Shown: positions 15,902 through 24,550, counted from the first letter of the stretch. The stretch is DNA of 40,359 bases from a bacterium (GCA_029573155.1 JAKQHE010000256.1:1-40359); one strand, 5' to 3'. The notes: generated by a model not told the origin, from the letters alone. Made by a program: numbers and translations.

Positions 15902-15924
15902 AAAAATACCACGACCGTGAAAAG

Positions 15925-15953
15925 TTGAAAAGCAATCGTTCCCCCGGTACACT
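15925..15953 (+). promoter_or_regulatory. Promoter for pncC
   Basis: TTGAAA (15925-15930) and TACACT (15948-15953) are spaced by 17 bp, 22 bases before the pncC ATG. It is back to back with the divergent promoter at 15874-15901. Confidence 0.6.
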
Positions 15954-15975
15954 CCGCCGATCGGTCGAGGAACGG

Positions 15976-16440
15976 ATGGACACGGTACGCGACATCATCG
16001 AATTTCTTGCGGCACGGCGCGAAACGCTCTCGGTCGCCGAGAGTTGCACCGGCGGTCTTGTCGCGGCGGCGATCGTCGCCATACCGGGGGCGTCGCGAGT
16101 GTTCACCGAAGGTATCGTCGCCTACGCCGATGAGGTCAAAACGGCGCGACTCCGGGTCGAGCCCGCCACCATCGAACGCCACGGCGCGGTGAGCATCGAG
16201 ACGGTACGGGCGATGCTCGCGGGACTTTCGGCCGACGCCCGCATCGCGGTGTCGGGCATCGCGGGGCCCGACGGCGGCACCGCCGTAAAACCGGTCGGTA
16301 CCGTCGTCATCGGCGCGCGATACCGTGACGAGGAACGGATCGTCCTTCACTGCTTTTCCGGCGACCGCGCCGTGGTCCGGCAGGCCGCCGTCCGCGAGGC
16401 GTTCACCCTGCTCCGCGCCCTGCTGGCGCCGACCTCATAA
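15976..16440 (+). CDS. pncC: Nicotinamide-nucleotide amidohydrolase (CinA C-terminal domain protein)
   Basis: This 154-residue protein matches the stand-alone CinA C-terminal domain, which deamidates nicotinamide mononucleotide in the bacterial pyridine nucleotide cycle. The hallmark motifs are LSVAESCTGGLVAA near residue 20 and IAVSGIAGPDGGTAVKPVGTV near residue 95. The start at 15976 (MDTVRDIIEF) has GAGG 5 bases upstream and lies properly downstream of the promoter; the longer reading begins with TTG inside the promoter. The N-terminal molybdopterin-binding domain of full CinA is absent, as usual for PncC. The gene precedes rpsU but that gene has its own likely promoter. Confidence 0.92.
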   Translation: MDTVRDIIEFLAARRETLSVAESCTGGLVAAAIVAIPGASRVFTEGIVAYADEVKTARLRVEPATIERHGAVSIETVRAMLAGLSADARIAVSGIAGPDGGTAVKPVGTVVIGARYRDEERIVLHCFSGDRAVVRQAAVREAFTLLRALLAPTS

Positions 16441-16448
16441 AAAAATTC

Positions 16449-16476
16449 TTGCGCTCGGCCGTTTTCTGGATACAGT
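16449..16476 (+). promoter_or_regulatory. Likely promoter for rpsU
   Basis: TTGCGC (16449-16454) and TACAGT (16471-16476) are separated by 16 bp. The start of transcription would be about 55 bases before the rpsU ATG. Confidence 0.45.
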
Positions 16477-16537
16477 GGGGCCGTTTTGTGCTGTTTTATT
16501 AACCCGTAAGCCCGCTATGAAAGGTGGTGAACCAAGC

Positions 16538-16753
16538 ATGAAGAAAGCGAAGAGCATCGGCCCTCTCGAAGTTTCGGTGACCGACGATCTGGAACGCGCG
16601 ATCAAGATCCTCAAGAAGAAGATGGCGCTCGAAGGTCTGTTCAAGGAACTCAAGAAACGGCGTCATTACGAGCCGCCGAGCATCCGTGACCGCCGTAAAC
16701 GCGAAGAGGCCGAACGGCGTCGCCGCAAGAATCTGCGCAAAAAACGCGTGTAG
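16538..16753 (+). CDS. rpsU: 30S ribosomal protein bS21
   Basis: The 71-residue, very basic protein matches bS21: a short PLEVSVTDDLERAIKILKK start, a central GLFKELKKRRHYEPPSIRDR with the conserved YEPP-like motif, and an Arg/Lys-rich C-terminal helix (RRKREEAERRRRKNLRKKR). bS21 binds near the anti-Shine-Dalgarno region of 16S rRNA and aids initiation. The ATG at 16538 has AAAGGTGGTGA upstream, one base from the ideal ribosome-binding sequence; an ATG at 16517 is in frame but would place that element inside the gene. It is a single small gene followed after 38 bp by the M23-like gene. Confidence 0.88.
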   Translation: MKKAKSIGPLEVSVTDDLERAIKILKKKMALEGLFKELKKRRHYEPPSIRDRRKREEAERRRRKNLRKKRV

Positions 16754-16791
16754 CCTTTCCCCGCATACCGGGCTTCTCACGGGAGGTCGTG

Positions 16792-18117
16792 GTGCCTCTG
16801 TTCGCGGTGATACTCCTTCTTTTTCTTTTTTCCTGCGATGATGCCGCCGTATCGAAAAAACCTGACCCGCTCGTCTTCATATCGATAGAACGGAACGAGG
16901 GCATCCAGCAGACGACCCTGTATCTCGACAGCGGAGCGGTGAACCGCGTCTTCGCGACAGTCGACGCATCGTTCGCCCTACACGCCGACGACCTCGCGGC
17001 GGTAAGCGAAGCGGTCGCGGCGCTCGACCTCGAGAAAGAGTGCACGGAGCCGACCGGCGACACCGACACGCCCCTCCTCACCTACCGGCGCGGCACGGTC
17101 ACGACGACCTGCGTGGTGAGATCGCTGAAGGCCGCTCTCGACTCGCTCCTTCTGATACCGGAGAGAACCATGTTGTGGCCCTTTAGACCGCAGAACGAGC
17201 CACATCCGATCGGTCATACCATTCTGAGTTTTCAGGACTATTCGCCACTTTCGGGCGACGAATATTTCCACCCCGGCGTCGACATCCTCATGCCGGAGAA
17301 CTCGGTCGTGTACAACATCCTGCCGGGGCGTGTGGTGAAGTACGACTACTACGATCTTTCGGGCGGCGAGGCGCAGGACCGGATGTATTTCGAGGTGGTC
17401 GTCGAGACGCAGAACGGCCTGACCATCCAGTACCACCACATCGACCCCGACAGCGTGAGCGACACGGTGAAGGATGCCAAGCAAAGCGGCGAGGTGCTCC
17501 CGGCCGGAGCCGAGATCGGTCACATCGTCTCGTGGCCGGTGGTCGAGACCGGTTACAGCAATGAACCGTTCCATCACCTGCACCTGAATATCTTCACGCG
17601 CGACCTCCTGCCGCTGAACGGTCTGCAGATGCTGATAGCACACCCCGACACCATCCCGCCGGTCATCGAATCAGTAACGCTGGTCAACGGCGCCGTTTCG
17701 GCGGTGCTCGACCCTGCGGCGCTTACGGCCGACTTCCATGTCATTTTCGAAGGCTACGATATGCTGGACGACAATGTCTGGCCGCTCCCGCCGCGCCGTT
17801 ACACCGTGACGGTGAAGGACGGGAAAGGGAAGTCCCTGCTTGAGCGGAACAGTTACGACTATCTGGCCGCCCTCTCGACGAAAAAGGAGGACTTCGCCTG
17901 CGACTACTACCTCTGCGGCGCCGCCGGTATGAGCACGAAGGGTGATTACGGTCCCCGCGCGATGTTCGTGAATGTCACGGCGTTCGACGAGGCCGGGGCT
18001 GCCGGTGCACCGATAGCGGCCAACGAACTCGGAAACGGCGAACGGACCCTCACGCTGACCGCCTGCGACGAGTACGATAACTGCGCGACCAAGAAACTGG
18101 GAATGGTCATCCCATGA
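16792..18117 (+). CDS. M23-family (LytM-like) peptidase domain lipoprotein
   Basis: The 441-residue product is a predicted lipoprotein (signal ending LLLFLFSC). A central M23-like domain (about 125-285) retains the two zinc-site signatures: FHPGVDI (HxxxD) and HHLHLNIF (HxH). It should therefore be a peptidoglycan endopeptidase or a regulator of one, exposed to the periplasm. A beta-rich C-terminal part of about 150 residues (from PPVIESVTLVNG) with an internal Cys pair resembles an Ig-like module. The start is taken as GTG at 16792, 5 bases after GGGAGG; GTG at 16789 leaves too little space. It overlaps pdxA by 4 bp (ATGA). Confidence 0.85.
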   Translation: MPLFAVILLLFLFSCDDAAVSKKPDPLVFISIERNEGIQQTTLYLDSGAVNRVFATVDASFALHADDLAAVSEAVAALDLEKECTEPTGDTDTPLLTYRRGTVTTTCVVRSLKAALDSLLLIPERTMLWPFRPQNEPHPIGHTILSFQDYSPLSGDEYFHPGVDILMPENSVVYNILPGRVVKYDYYDLSGGEAQDRMYFEVVVETQNGLTIQYHHIDPDSVSDTVKDAKQSGEVLPAGAEIGHIVSWPVVETGYSNEPFHHLHLNIFTRDLLPLNGLQMLIAHPDTIPPVIESVTLVNGAVSAVLDPAALTADFHVIFEGYDMLDDNVWPLPPRRYTVTVKDGKGKSLLERNSYDYLAALSTKKEDFACDYYLCGAAGMSTKGDYGPRAMFVNVTAFDEAGAAGAPIAANELGNGERTLTLTACDEYDNCATKKLGMVIP

Positions 18118-19034
18118 GTGACCCGCGCATCATCATCACGCTCGGCGATGTCAACGGCATCGGCCCGGAGATACTGCTCAAGTTCCATAAAATGCGTCCC
18201 GACCTACCGATCCTCTGCGTCGGTGACCGGACGGCGCTTCTGTACTGGTCGCGTGAACTTGGACTTCCTTTTCACTTTGAGGTCATCGATCTCAATGTCC
18301 GCTACCATCCTGAACCGCGCACGGTCTCGGCCGTCGCCGGAGCGGCGGCGGCGCAGGCGGTTGAGCGTGGTTACGAGGAGGCGAAGAACCGTGGCCTGCC
18401 GCTCGTGACGCTCCCGCTCTCCAAGGAGGCGGTCGCCCTCTCGCGCTCCGGCTTCACGGGACACACCGAACTGCTTGCGACACTCGATGGGAAAACCCCC
18501 GACGAGGTCGTGATGTTCCTGACCGGCCCCCGCCTTTCGGTCGTGCCGCTCACCCGCCACATACCTCTCTCGGCGGTGTCGCAGGCACTCACGGTCGAAC
18601 GGGTCGTCCGGCAGGTGACGGTCGCCCGTGCATGGTTCGGCGAACGGCACGGTCGCGCGCCGAAGATATGGCTCGCGGGGCTGAACCCGCACGCCGGCGA
18701 GGGGGGCCGCATCGGCGTCGAGGAGGTCTCGACGCTCGTCCCGGCGCTCATCGAACTGCGCCGGAACGGCATCGACATCGAGGGGCCGCTTCCGGCCGAC
18801 ACGATGTTCGCGACCGGCCCGGCCGCCGGGGTCGATCTCTTCTTCGGCTGTTACCACGATCAGGTGCTTGCGCCCTTCAAACTCCTCCACTTCGACGAAG
18901 GGATCAACGCGACGCTCGGCCTCTCCGTCCTCCGGGCCTCGCCCGACCACGGGACCGCCTTCCCCATCGCCGGGAAGAGCGTCGCTTCCGAAAAGAGTTT
19001 CGCCGCCGCGGTCGACTGGGCACTTCCACACTAA
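18114..19034 (+). CDS. pdxA: 4-hydroxythreonine-4-phosphate dehydrogenase
   Basis: PdxA oxidises and decarboxylates 4-phosphohydroxy-L-threonine in the DXP-dependent pyridoxal phosphate pathway. The 306-residue protein starts MSDPRIIITLGDVNGIGPEI, the family's N-terminal signature. Its metal ligands are H149 (TRHIPL), H193 (NPHAGE) and H248 (YHDQ), and it carries the phosphate-binding GHTE motif and the C-terminal SPDHGTAF. The length is slightly shorter than the E. coli enzyme. Translation is coupled to the M23-like gene through an ATGA overlap, an unexpected partner for a vitamin gene. Confidence 0.96.
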   Translation: MSDPRIIITLGDVNGIGPEILLKFHKMRPDLPILCVGDRTALLYWSRELGLPFHFEVIDLNVRYHPEPRTVSAVAGAAAAQAVERGYEEAKNRGLPLVTLPLSKEAVALSRSGFTGHTELLATLDGKTPDEVVMFLTGPRLSVVPLTRHIPLSAVSQALTVERVVRQVTVARAWFGERHGRAPKIWLAGLNPHAGEGGRIGVEEVSTLVPALIELRRNGIDIEGPLPADTMFATGPAAGVDLFFGCYHDQVLAPFKLLHFDEGINATLGLSVLRASPDHGTAFPIAGKSVASEKSFAAAVDWALPH

Positions 19035-19088
19035 CCGAAGACCTCCTAACTACTCGGATATAAACAGGAAAAATTTCAGGCGAATCTT

Positions 19089-19117
19089 TTGCATTACACC
19101 AACGGTCGGTATATACT
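19089..19117 (+). promoter_or_regulatory. Promoter for the leader ORF and repeat-protein gene, overlapping an inverted repeat
   Basis: TTGCAT (19089-19094) and TATACT (19112-19117) are spaced by 17 bp, the best-spaced promoter in the plus-strand middle region. A 7-bp inverted repeat, TCGGTAT (19106-19112) and ATACCGA (19123-19129), straddles the -10 and the start of transcription. It is placed as a repressor operator would be. Confidence 0.6.
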
Positions 19118-19143
19118 GTGGCATACCGAAGGAAGGATAACAC

Positions 19144-19194
19144 ATGGGTGACCATGCAGGGCCGTTAGTGTCTTTTTTATGGAGGAAACGATGA
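19144..19194 (+). CDS. Candidate 16-residue leader peptide
   Basis: A short ORF encodes MGDHAGPLVSFLWRKR. Its ATG has a good Shine-Dalgarno sequence (GGAAGGA, 6-base spacing). Its TGA overlaps the ATG of the following secreted repeat protein (ATGA), so the two are likely translationally coupled. The codons contain no run of one amino acid, so classic attenuation is not suggested. This is an inference from spacing and overlap; it may instead be a chance ORF in a leader. Confidence 0.4.
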   Translation: MGDHAGPLVSFLWRKR

Positions 19195-20015
19195 GAACCT
19201 TCGTGATGGTGATGATCCTGTGCGCCGTGACGGTCGCATGGGGAGCGGAAGAGCGGCTGACGCCGAAAGCGTCGCCCCTTTCGGTGTATGATCTGAAGAT
19301 CGATTCTCTGACCAACCTGTGGAACCCGCAGTGGATCGACGACCTGCGGCTCGCTGCGCAGGTGATGTTCCTGACCGAGGACTTCTCCGCCCTGTTCGAG
19401 AAACGGGCCGAGACCGCCGCGCTTTTCTCGAGTAAACCCGAGAAGACCGGCATGAACATGAACAAACTCGGTTCGGTCGCCAACACCGGCCACATGAACG
19501 ACGCGCCGAGCGATGAGGTCTACATGCCGGCCGAAAGCGAAGAGAACGCCGAGAGCGCCAATGTGCTGAACGCCCGCGCGGAAGCGAAGAAGAAGAACGA
19601 CCGCGCCAAGATGATGCGCACCGTGGCCAACACCGACCAGATGGGCGATGCCCCGTCCGATGAACAGTATCAGAGCAGCACCACCAGCACCGGCTCTACC
19701 TCGAATGTCGGGTCAGCCGTCCAGCGGGCGACCGAGGACGCCAAAAAGGAGAACGCCCGATCCAACATCATGGGCTCGGTCACCAATGGCGGCCAGTGGG
19801 AGGACAACGGCGGTCTCGATTATCAGACCAACATCATGCCGACCAAAAAGAACGTGAGCGCCGGCGAGGACCGCGTCCCCTACCTGATCAAACAGCTCCC
19901 CGGCCAGCAGAACCCGAACAAGAACCCCGCCAACATCCAGCGTGACATCCGTCGCGAGATGATGCGTCAGCAGGTCGTCCAGCCCGATCCGTACAACGAC
20001 CCGACCAGACAGTAA
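19191..20015 (+). CDS. Secreted Asn/Lys/Ala-rich protein with about 50-residue imperfect repeats
   Basis: The 274-residue product has a signal peptide (MRTFVMVMILCAVTVAWGA), then a folded-looking segment (about 20-75), then two and a half imperfect repeats. The unit contains [LM]xxVANTxxMxDAPSDExY, followed about 30 residues later by an Ala/Lys-rich helix (EAKKKNDRAK, EDAKKENARSN). The third copy is degenerate (SVTNGGQWEDNGGLDYQ). The C-terminus is rich in Asn, Gln and Arg. The ATG at 19191 has GGAGG 5 bases before it. I do not recognise a family; surface or periplasmic location is inferred from the signal peptide. It has its own promoter and a leader ORF. Confidence 0.75.
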   Translation: MRTFVMVMILCAVTVAWGAEERLTPKASPLSVYDLKIDSLTNLWNPQWIDDLRLAAQVMFLTEDFSALFEKRAETAALFSSKPEKTGMNMNKLGSVANTGHMNDAPSDEVYMPAESEENAESANVLNARAEAKKKNDRAKMMRTVANTDQMGDAPSDEQYQSSTTSTGSTSNVGSAVQRATEDAKKENARSNIMGSVTNGGQWEDNGGLDYQTNIMPTKKNVSAGEDRVPYLIKQLPGQQNPNKNPANIQRDIRREMMRQQVVQPDPYNDPTRQ

Positions 20016-20074
20016 GACCGCCTTTCTTTTTTCTCCCTGACATCACTACCTGAACGATCGTAGGGCGGATATCT

Positions 20075-21529
20075 CTACTGTTGTATGCTCGTGCCCGGCT
20101 CTACCTCGACCGGATACCAGCGGAAATTGTCGATGAGGACCATCGAATCGAGCACATTGTCGCGGGTGTCCCATATCGCGAAGCGCACCGTTATCTCCTC
20201 GCCCGGCACCACATTGCCCTTGGTGACAAGCCAACCGGTGCCCCCCTCCTTGCTGCTTTCGTAGAGTCCGGTCCCGGCAAGTTCCCCCGGACCGAGCGTG
20301 CAGAACTGCCCGTAGTTGTCCATCGGGGTGTAGCCGCACTCGATGCCGCCCTGGCAGCATACGCGGAAAAGCCCCGCCGGCGCGAGGTTGATGCCGACCG
20401 GGTTGCCCGACGCGTCCATCGCGAGGTTCTTGTCGGCGGGATTCTGAAGGTCCGGGTTACCCGAGGTGTAGGAGGAATCGAGCAGGACAAGGAAGAAGTC
20501 ATTGTAATCACATACATACTCCGGGAACTCGCGGCTGAAGAAATAGATATCGACCGAAAAGGCGCGGGCGTTCATCGGCACCTTTGTCGTGACGGTGAGC
20601 ATGATCGGGTCGTTCACCGGTTCCTCGCCGGGAGTTCCCCCTCCGCAGGCGGGCGAACTGGGGAACTGATTCCCGTTCGCCTGATACCAATCGGCAGGCG
20701 CCGAGGAATTCTGCGCCAGATCCTCCTCGGTCGAGGTGTAGGGGTTCCCCGCCGTCCCCGACGAGAGCATGAGGAACGCGCTCCCCGTGTGCGGCTTGAT
20801 GACATTGCCGAACCCGGCGAAGATTTTGTGCTGGGCCGCCAGCGGCGCACCGGTACCATCGGCGAGACTCAGCGCGGCGCTTATCAGCCCGTAGTCCTTT
20901 CCCTCGGCGGGCGGGCAGATGTCGATAGACCTGGCCATATCCATCGGTTCGCTCGAACTTTCTGAAAGCCCGGTGTCGCACGCGGACACCTCATCGACCG
21001 TACCGTCGCAGTTGTCGTCGATGCCGTTGCCGGGGAAATCGTACCCGGCGGGGTTGACGAGCGCCGGGAACTGGCATTCCGAGGTGAACTCGCAGCAGTC
21101 GCCGGTGCAGTAAGTATACCCGTCGCTATCGTAGTCGGCGGTGTTCTCTTCGGTACCGTCCTCACCGTCACAGTTCTCGTCGATATCGTTGTGGCATATC
21201 TCGGGCTGGGGCAAGATCTCTCCCTCGCAGGGACCCCAGTAGCCGCTCGCGCCGCAGGTCGCCAGTCCCGCCTTGCAGATGCCTCGGTCGCGCGAGCCGC
21301 TCGGCCCGTGGTAGCATTCGGCCGTCTCGTTCGGGGTACACTGCGCGGCGGTATCCTCGTCGGTCCCGGCGAGATCGTCGCCACCATCCACCGTTGAGCC
21401 GTCGGGGACCGTATCGCCGTCGGCGATGACGACCGCGTCGCCGGTCGGGTCATCCTCTTCGGACGAGGAACAGGAGAAGAGGAACAGACAGGACACGAGT
21501 ACCATCACGACCGCAAGCCCTCTTTTCAT
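20075..21529 (-). CDS. Large lipoprotein with MopE-like Cys/Asp motifs
   Basis: The 484-residue product has a lipobox (LFLFSC, Cys20) and an acidic Asp/Gly/Thr-rich linker. A Cys-rich region (about 60-185) carries the MopE-type motif twice, as CHNDIDENCDGEDGTEE and NGIDDNCDGTVDE. Such Asp/Asn-rich loops bind metal ions (copper and calcium have been discussed for related proteins). The C-terminal 280 residues are beta-rich with further Cys, and include NARAFSVDIYFFSREFPEY and a final VLIDNFRWYPVEVE, resembling the carbohydrate-binding or anchor-like folds of myxobacterial surface proteins. It should sit on the outer membrane. The ATG at 21529 is preceded by GGGAGG. Confidence 0.78.
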   Translation of the reverse strand: MKRGLAVVMVLVSCLFLFSCSSSEEDDPTGDAVVIADGDTVPDGSTVDGGDDLAGTDEDTAAQCTPNETAECYHGPSGSRDRGICKAGLATCGASGYWGPCEGEILPQPEICHNDIDENCDGEDGTEENTADYDSDGYTYCTGDCCEFTSECQFPALVNPAGYDFPGNGIDDNCDGTVDEVSACDTGLSESSSEPMDMARSIDICPPAEGKDYGLISAALSLADGTGAPLAAQHKIFAGFGNVIKPHTGSAFLMLSSGTAGNPYTSTEEDLAQNSSAPADWYQANGNQFPSSPACGGGTPGEEPVNDPIMLTVTTKVPMNARAFSVDIYFFSREFPEYVCDYNDFFLVLLDSSYTSGNPDLQNPADKNLAMDASGNPVGINLAPAGLFRVCCQGGIECGYTPMDNYGQFCTLGPGELAGTGLYESSKEGGTGWLVTKGNVVPGEEITVRFAIWDTRDNVLDSMVLIDNFRWYPVEVEPGTSIQQ

Positions 21530-21559
21530 CGCACACCTCCCTCTTTTTCTGCGTGATCC

Positions 21560-21587
21560 AGTGTATCGGGATATCTTTTTTTTGCAA
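21560..21587 (-). promoter_or_regulatory. Promoter for the MopE-like lipoprotein gene
   Basis: TTGCAA (21587-21582) and TACACT (21565-21560) are spaced by 16 bp on the minus strand, in the 66-bp gap downstream of the sigma54 activator gene. Confidence 0.5.
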
Positions 21588-21595
21588 TCGTTTTC

Positions 21596-23599
21596 TCAGT
21601 CATGGTGCGGTATGGCATAGCGCGCAAGCAATTTGTAAAGCGCCATGCGGGATATGCCCGCCTCCCGGGCCGCCTGTTTGATATTCCCCCGCGTCCGGGC
21701 AAGGAGCGCCCGCAGATATTCCGACGAAAAATCGGCGAGCACCCGCTCCTTCTCCTCGCGGTAAGAGGGCAACGGACCTTCGGCGGAAAAACGGGGAGCG
21801 GTCGATCCCCCCGCAGAGGCGGAGATAAGAGGCGCGGCGCCCTGCACCTCCGGCGGCAGATGCTCAGACCGGAGGACCGGGCCGTCGCTCATGATGACCG
21901 CCTGCTGTACAAAATTCCGTAACTGGCGCATATTGCCCGGATAGTCGTAGACCATGAGCAGGTCAAGCGCCCGTTTGTCCGGTCGTTGCACCGTGGTATG
22001 GAAGCGTTCGTTCGCCTCGCGGATGAAATGCTCCACGATGAAGGGGATGTCCTCACGGTACTCGCGTAAGGACGGCAACCAGATCGGCACGACATGGAGC
22101 CGGTAATAGATGTCGAGGCGGAAGGTCCCCGCCTCTATCATCCGCTCGAGATCGCGGCTCGTCGCGGCGATGACGCGGACATTGACCCGTTGCGGCGGCT
22201 TGGAGGAGCCGACCGGACGGATCTCTCCCGACTGCAGGGTGCGCAGTATCTTCACCTGCAGGAGTACCGGCAGATCACCGATCTCGTCAAGGAATATCGT
22301 GCCGCCGTCGGCCCGCTCGAACTCGCCGGTCTTGTCGGCGTAGGCGCCGGTGAAGGCTCCCTTCACATGACCGAACATTTCGCTTTCAAGCAGTTCCGAC
22401 GGTATCGCGGCGCAGTTGATGACGACGAAGGGCCGGTCGCGCCGCGGGCTGTTGAAATGTATCGCATGGGCGATGAGTTCCTTGCCGGTGCCACTCTCGC
22501 CACGCAGGATGACCGTCGCATCGGTCCGCGCCGCCTTCTCGATGCGCCGTTCGACCTCTTTCCACTTCTCGGTGCGCCCGAAGATCATGATGCCGTCACC
22601 GCTCTGCGCCGTCTCACGGTACAGTTGGGCGCGACGGATGAACATCGTGGCGGTCTTGGCGATCGATTGCAGGTTCTCGGCATCGCTCACCGAGAACCGT
22701 CCCTTGCGCTGACTCTCGATAGCGATGACGCCGATGCACCGTCCCTGAAAGGTTATCGGCACGATGAGCGAGCTCTTGATGCCTTGGAATATCGGATAGT
22801 AGTTGCCGTCGCTTTCGGTGTCGTTGCAGATGTAGTACTGGTTGGTGCGATACACGATGGCGGTGATGGAGCGCTCCTTGGTCGAGAACTTCTCGGGAAT
22901 GACCGATATCGCCTTGCCGACCACCGCGCGCGGTTCGATGATGAAGTCACCGGTCCGTTCGTCAAGCAGGAGGATGGCGCCGATCTTCGCGCCGAGTTTG
23001 CGCAGGGAGAGTTGTAGCAGGTTCTGCAGGAGTTGGTTGAGTTCGATCTCGTTGAGCCAGTCCTCCTCCCGTTTCTCCGCATCGGTGAGCCGCCACAGCA
23101 TGTCGGACTCCTCGCCGGCCGCCACTTTACCGTAACGCTCGGCGAGAAGACCCCAAAATTGCGGGACAAGGTCACCGGCGATGAGCCCGAAGGAATCGCC
23201 ATCCTCCGGGGAGACGAACTCTATGAAAAGCATCGCGGTGACCCCCTCCTCGACCGCGCGCCGCTCGTAGAAGAACGAATGCCCGGCCCGCTGGACCGGT
23301 CGTTCGAACAGCGCACCCTCACCATAACGACCGGTGCCGGCATCGTGCAGCGAGGCCTCTATGGCTTCGAAATAGCGGCGCAGGCCCCGTTCGAGGCGGC
23401 GACCACGCGGCAGAAAGGTGACCAATTCGTCTTCGTAACGATTCCATATCGCGACGCCGAGGAACAGGTGCGGGGTCAAGGCACGGAGTCCTCCTTCGAG
23501 CGAGGAGACCAACTGCGATATCGTTCCGCTCCCCACGAGCGCACCGAGTATACGAACCAGATGGCGGTATACCTGTGCCGGATCGGACGCTTGGGTCAT
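21596..23599 (-). CDS. Sigma54-dependent transcriptional activator with GAF, AAA+ and Fis-type HTH domains
   Basis: The 667-residue protein has an N-terminal sensory half with a GAF-like domain at about 185-325. A central AAA+ domain has Walker A GESGTGKE (367-374), the sigma54-contacting loop GAFTGA (414-419) and Walker [12 protein letters not shown] (432-442). A C-terminal Fis-type helix-turn-helix (about 620-665, ending [15 protein letters not shown]) completes it. No receiver domain is seen, so it is activated by a small ligand or partner rather than phosphotransfer. It should remodel RNA polymerase-sigma54 at distant -24/-12 promoters; none was recognised in this window. The ATG at 23599 follows GGGAGG by 5 bases. 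Confidence 0.95.
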   Translation of the reverse strand: MTQASDPAQVYRHLVRILGALVGSGTISQLVSSLEGGLRALTPHLFLGVAIWNRYEDELVTFLPRGRRLERGLRRYFEAIEASLHDAGTGRYGEGALFERPVQRAGHSFFYERRAVEEGVTAMLFIEFVSPEDGDSFGLIAGDLVPQFWGLLAERYGKVAAGEESDMLWRLTDAEKREEDWLNEIELNQLLQNLLQLSLRKLGAKIGAILLLDERTGDFIIEPRAVVGKAISVIPEKFSTKERSITAIVYRTNQYYICNDTESDGNYYPIFQGIKSSLIVPITFQGRCIGVIAIESQRKGRFSVSDAENLQSIAKTATMFIRRAQLYRETAQSGDGIMIFGRTEKWKEVERRIEKAARTDATVILRGESGTGKELIAHAIHFNSPRRDRPFVVINCAAIPSELLESEMFGHVKGAFTGAYADKTGEFERADGGTIFLDEIGDLPVLLQVKILRTLQSGEIRPVGSSKPPQRVNVRVIAATSRDLERMIEAGTFRLDIYYRLHVVPIWLPSLREYREDIPFIVEHFIREANERFHTTVQRPDKRALDLLMVYDYPGNMRQLRNFVQQAVIMSDGPVLRSEHLPPEVQGAAPLISASAGGSTAPRFSAEGPLPSYREEKERVLADFSSEYLRALLARTRGNIKQAAREAGISRMALYKLLARYAIPHHD

Positions 23600-23610
23600 A
23601 GGGTCCTCCC

Positions 23611-23662
23611 TGAGTGCAACTTTAGTTGACAGATTATCGTCGTTTTAGTGAGTGTCAACTTT
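23611..23662. repeat. Direct and inverted repeats upstream of the sigma54 activator gene
   Basis: TGAGTGCAACTTT (23611-23623) recurs as TGAGTGTCAACTTT (23649-23662), one base longer. Within them AGTTGACA (23624-23631) is repeated inverted as TGTCAACT (23653-23660). The repeats flank the predicted promoter of the activator gene and may be operator half-sites. Confidence 0.45.
23631..23658 (-). promoter_or_regulatory. Promoter for the sigma54 activator gene
   Basis: TTGACA (23658-23653) and TAATCT (23636-23631) are spaced by 16 bp on the minus strand. The -35 lies inside the last codons of the upstream EamA gene, so the two genes are only 45 bp apart and the promoter overlaps the coding end. 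Confidence 0.5.
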
Positions 23663-24529
23663 TTGCGACGGGGCGTTCCGCAGGATGAGCAGGCCTCCCA
23701 GCACGACAAAGAGAAGTCCCGGCCAGAACAGCGCGGAGAGGCGCTCGCCGAGGAACATCACCGCGAACAGCGTGGCGAGCGCCGGCTTCACGATGAAGAT
23801 GACCGAAGCGGCGACCGGGGTCAGCGCGCGGATGGTCTTGACGAAGGTGACATACCCTATGCCGCTCACCACGACCCCAAGGTAAAGAAAGGCGGCAAGA
23901 CGTGCCGGCTCGTTCGTCACCTCGAGAGGCGGAAGCACCCCGACGCCCGTCACGAGAAGGTAGACCGCGGAGAGGAGGATACCGAACGAGAAGGAGACGA
24001 TATTCACCGGAAGCGAACCGATACGACGAGCTACCGGTTTGTTCAGGAGGGTGTACAGTGCAAAGGCGGCGGCGGCGGCGAGCGCATAAAGGACGCCGAC
24101 ATCAAACCGGAGCCCCTGGTCGAACATGACGAGCGCGATGCCTATCATCCCGGCAACGATGCCGGCGATGCGGCGCCACGAGAACGATTCGTCTCCCGTT
24201 ACCAGAGAAAAGAGGTAGACGAAGAGGGGATTGGCGCAGATGACCGTCGCGGCGGTCGCGGCGGTCGAATTTTTCACCGCCGCCTGAAGCATCGACATCG
24301 CGAAGAATGTGTTAAGAAACCCGAGAAAGGCGAGCAGAAGCATATCGTGCCGACCGATGCGGATCAGGTCATGACACCGTCCCCGCGCAACGAGAAAGAG
24401 AAAAAGAAAGATCAGGCCGACAAGAAAACGGTGGAAGGTGAGTTGGAATGGGTCGACGAACGGCATCAGCGGCTTGCTGACGACCTCCATCGAGGAGAAT
24501 ATGAGAAGGGTGACGAAAAAGTAGGGCAT
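23645..24529 (-). CDS. EamA/DMT-family inner-membrane transporter
   Basis: The 294-residue protein has ten predicted transmembrane helices and the duplicated five-helix EamA layout. The halves join near KPVARRIGSLP, and the second half ends with FAVMFLGERLSALFWPGLLFVVLGGLLIL, typical of this family. These transporters export metabolites such as amino acids or purines; the substrate cannot be read from sequence. The ATG at 24529 has GGAGG just before it. It is divergent from the NamZ-type gene and may be cotranscribed with the sigma54 activator, although that gene has its own promoter. Confidence 0.9.
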   Translation of the reverse strand: MPYFFVTLLIFSSMEVVSKPLMPFVDPFQLTFHRFLVGLIFLFLFLVARGRCHDLIRIGRHDMLLLAFLGFLNTFFAMSMLQAAVKNSTAATAATVICANPLFVYLFSLVTGDESFSWRRIAGIVAGMIGIALVMFDQGLRFDVGVLYALAAAAAFALYTLLNKPVARRIGSLPVNIVSFSFGILLSAVYLLVTGVGVLPPLEVTNEPARLAAFLYLGVVVSGIGYVTFVKTIRALTPVAASVIFIVKPALATLFAVMFLGERLSALFWPGLLFVVLGGLLILRNAPSQKVDTH

Positions 24530-24550
24530 CCCGCCTCCGCTTGTCGCTTC

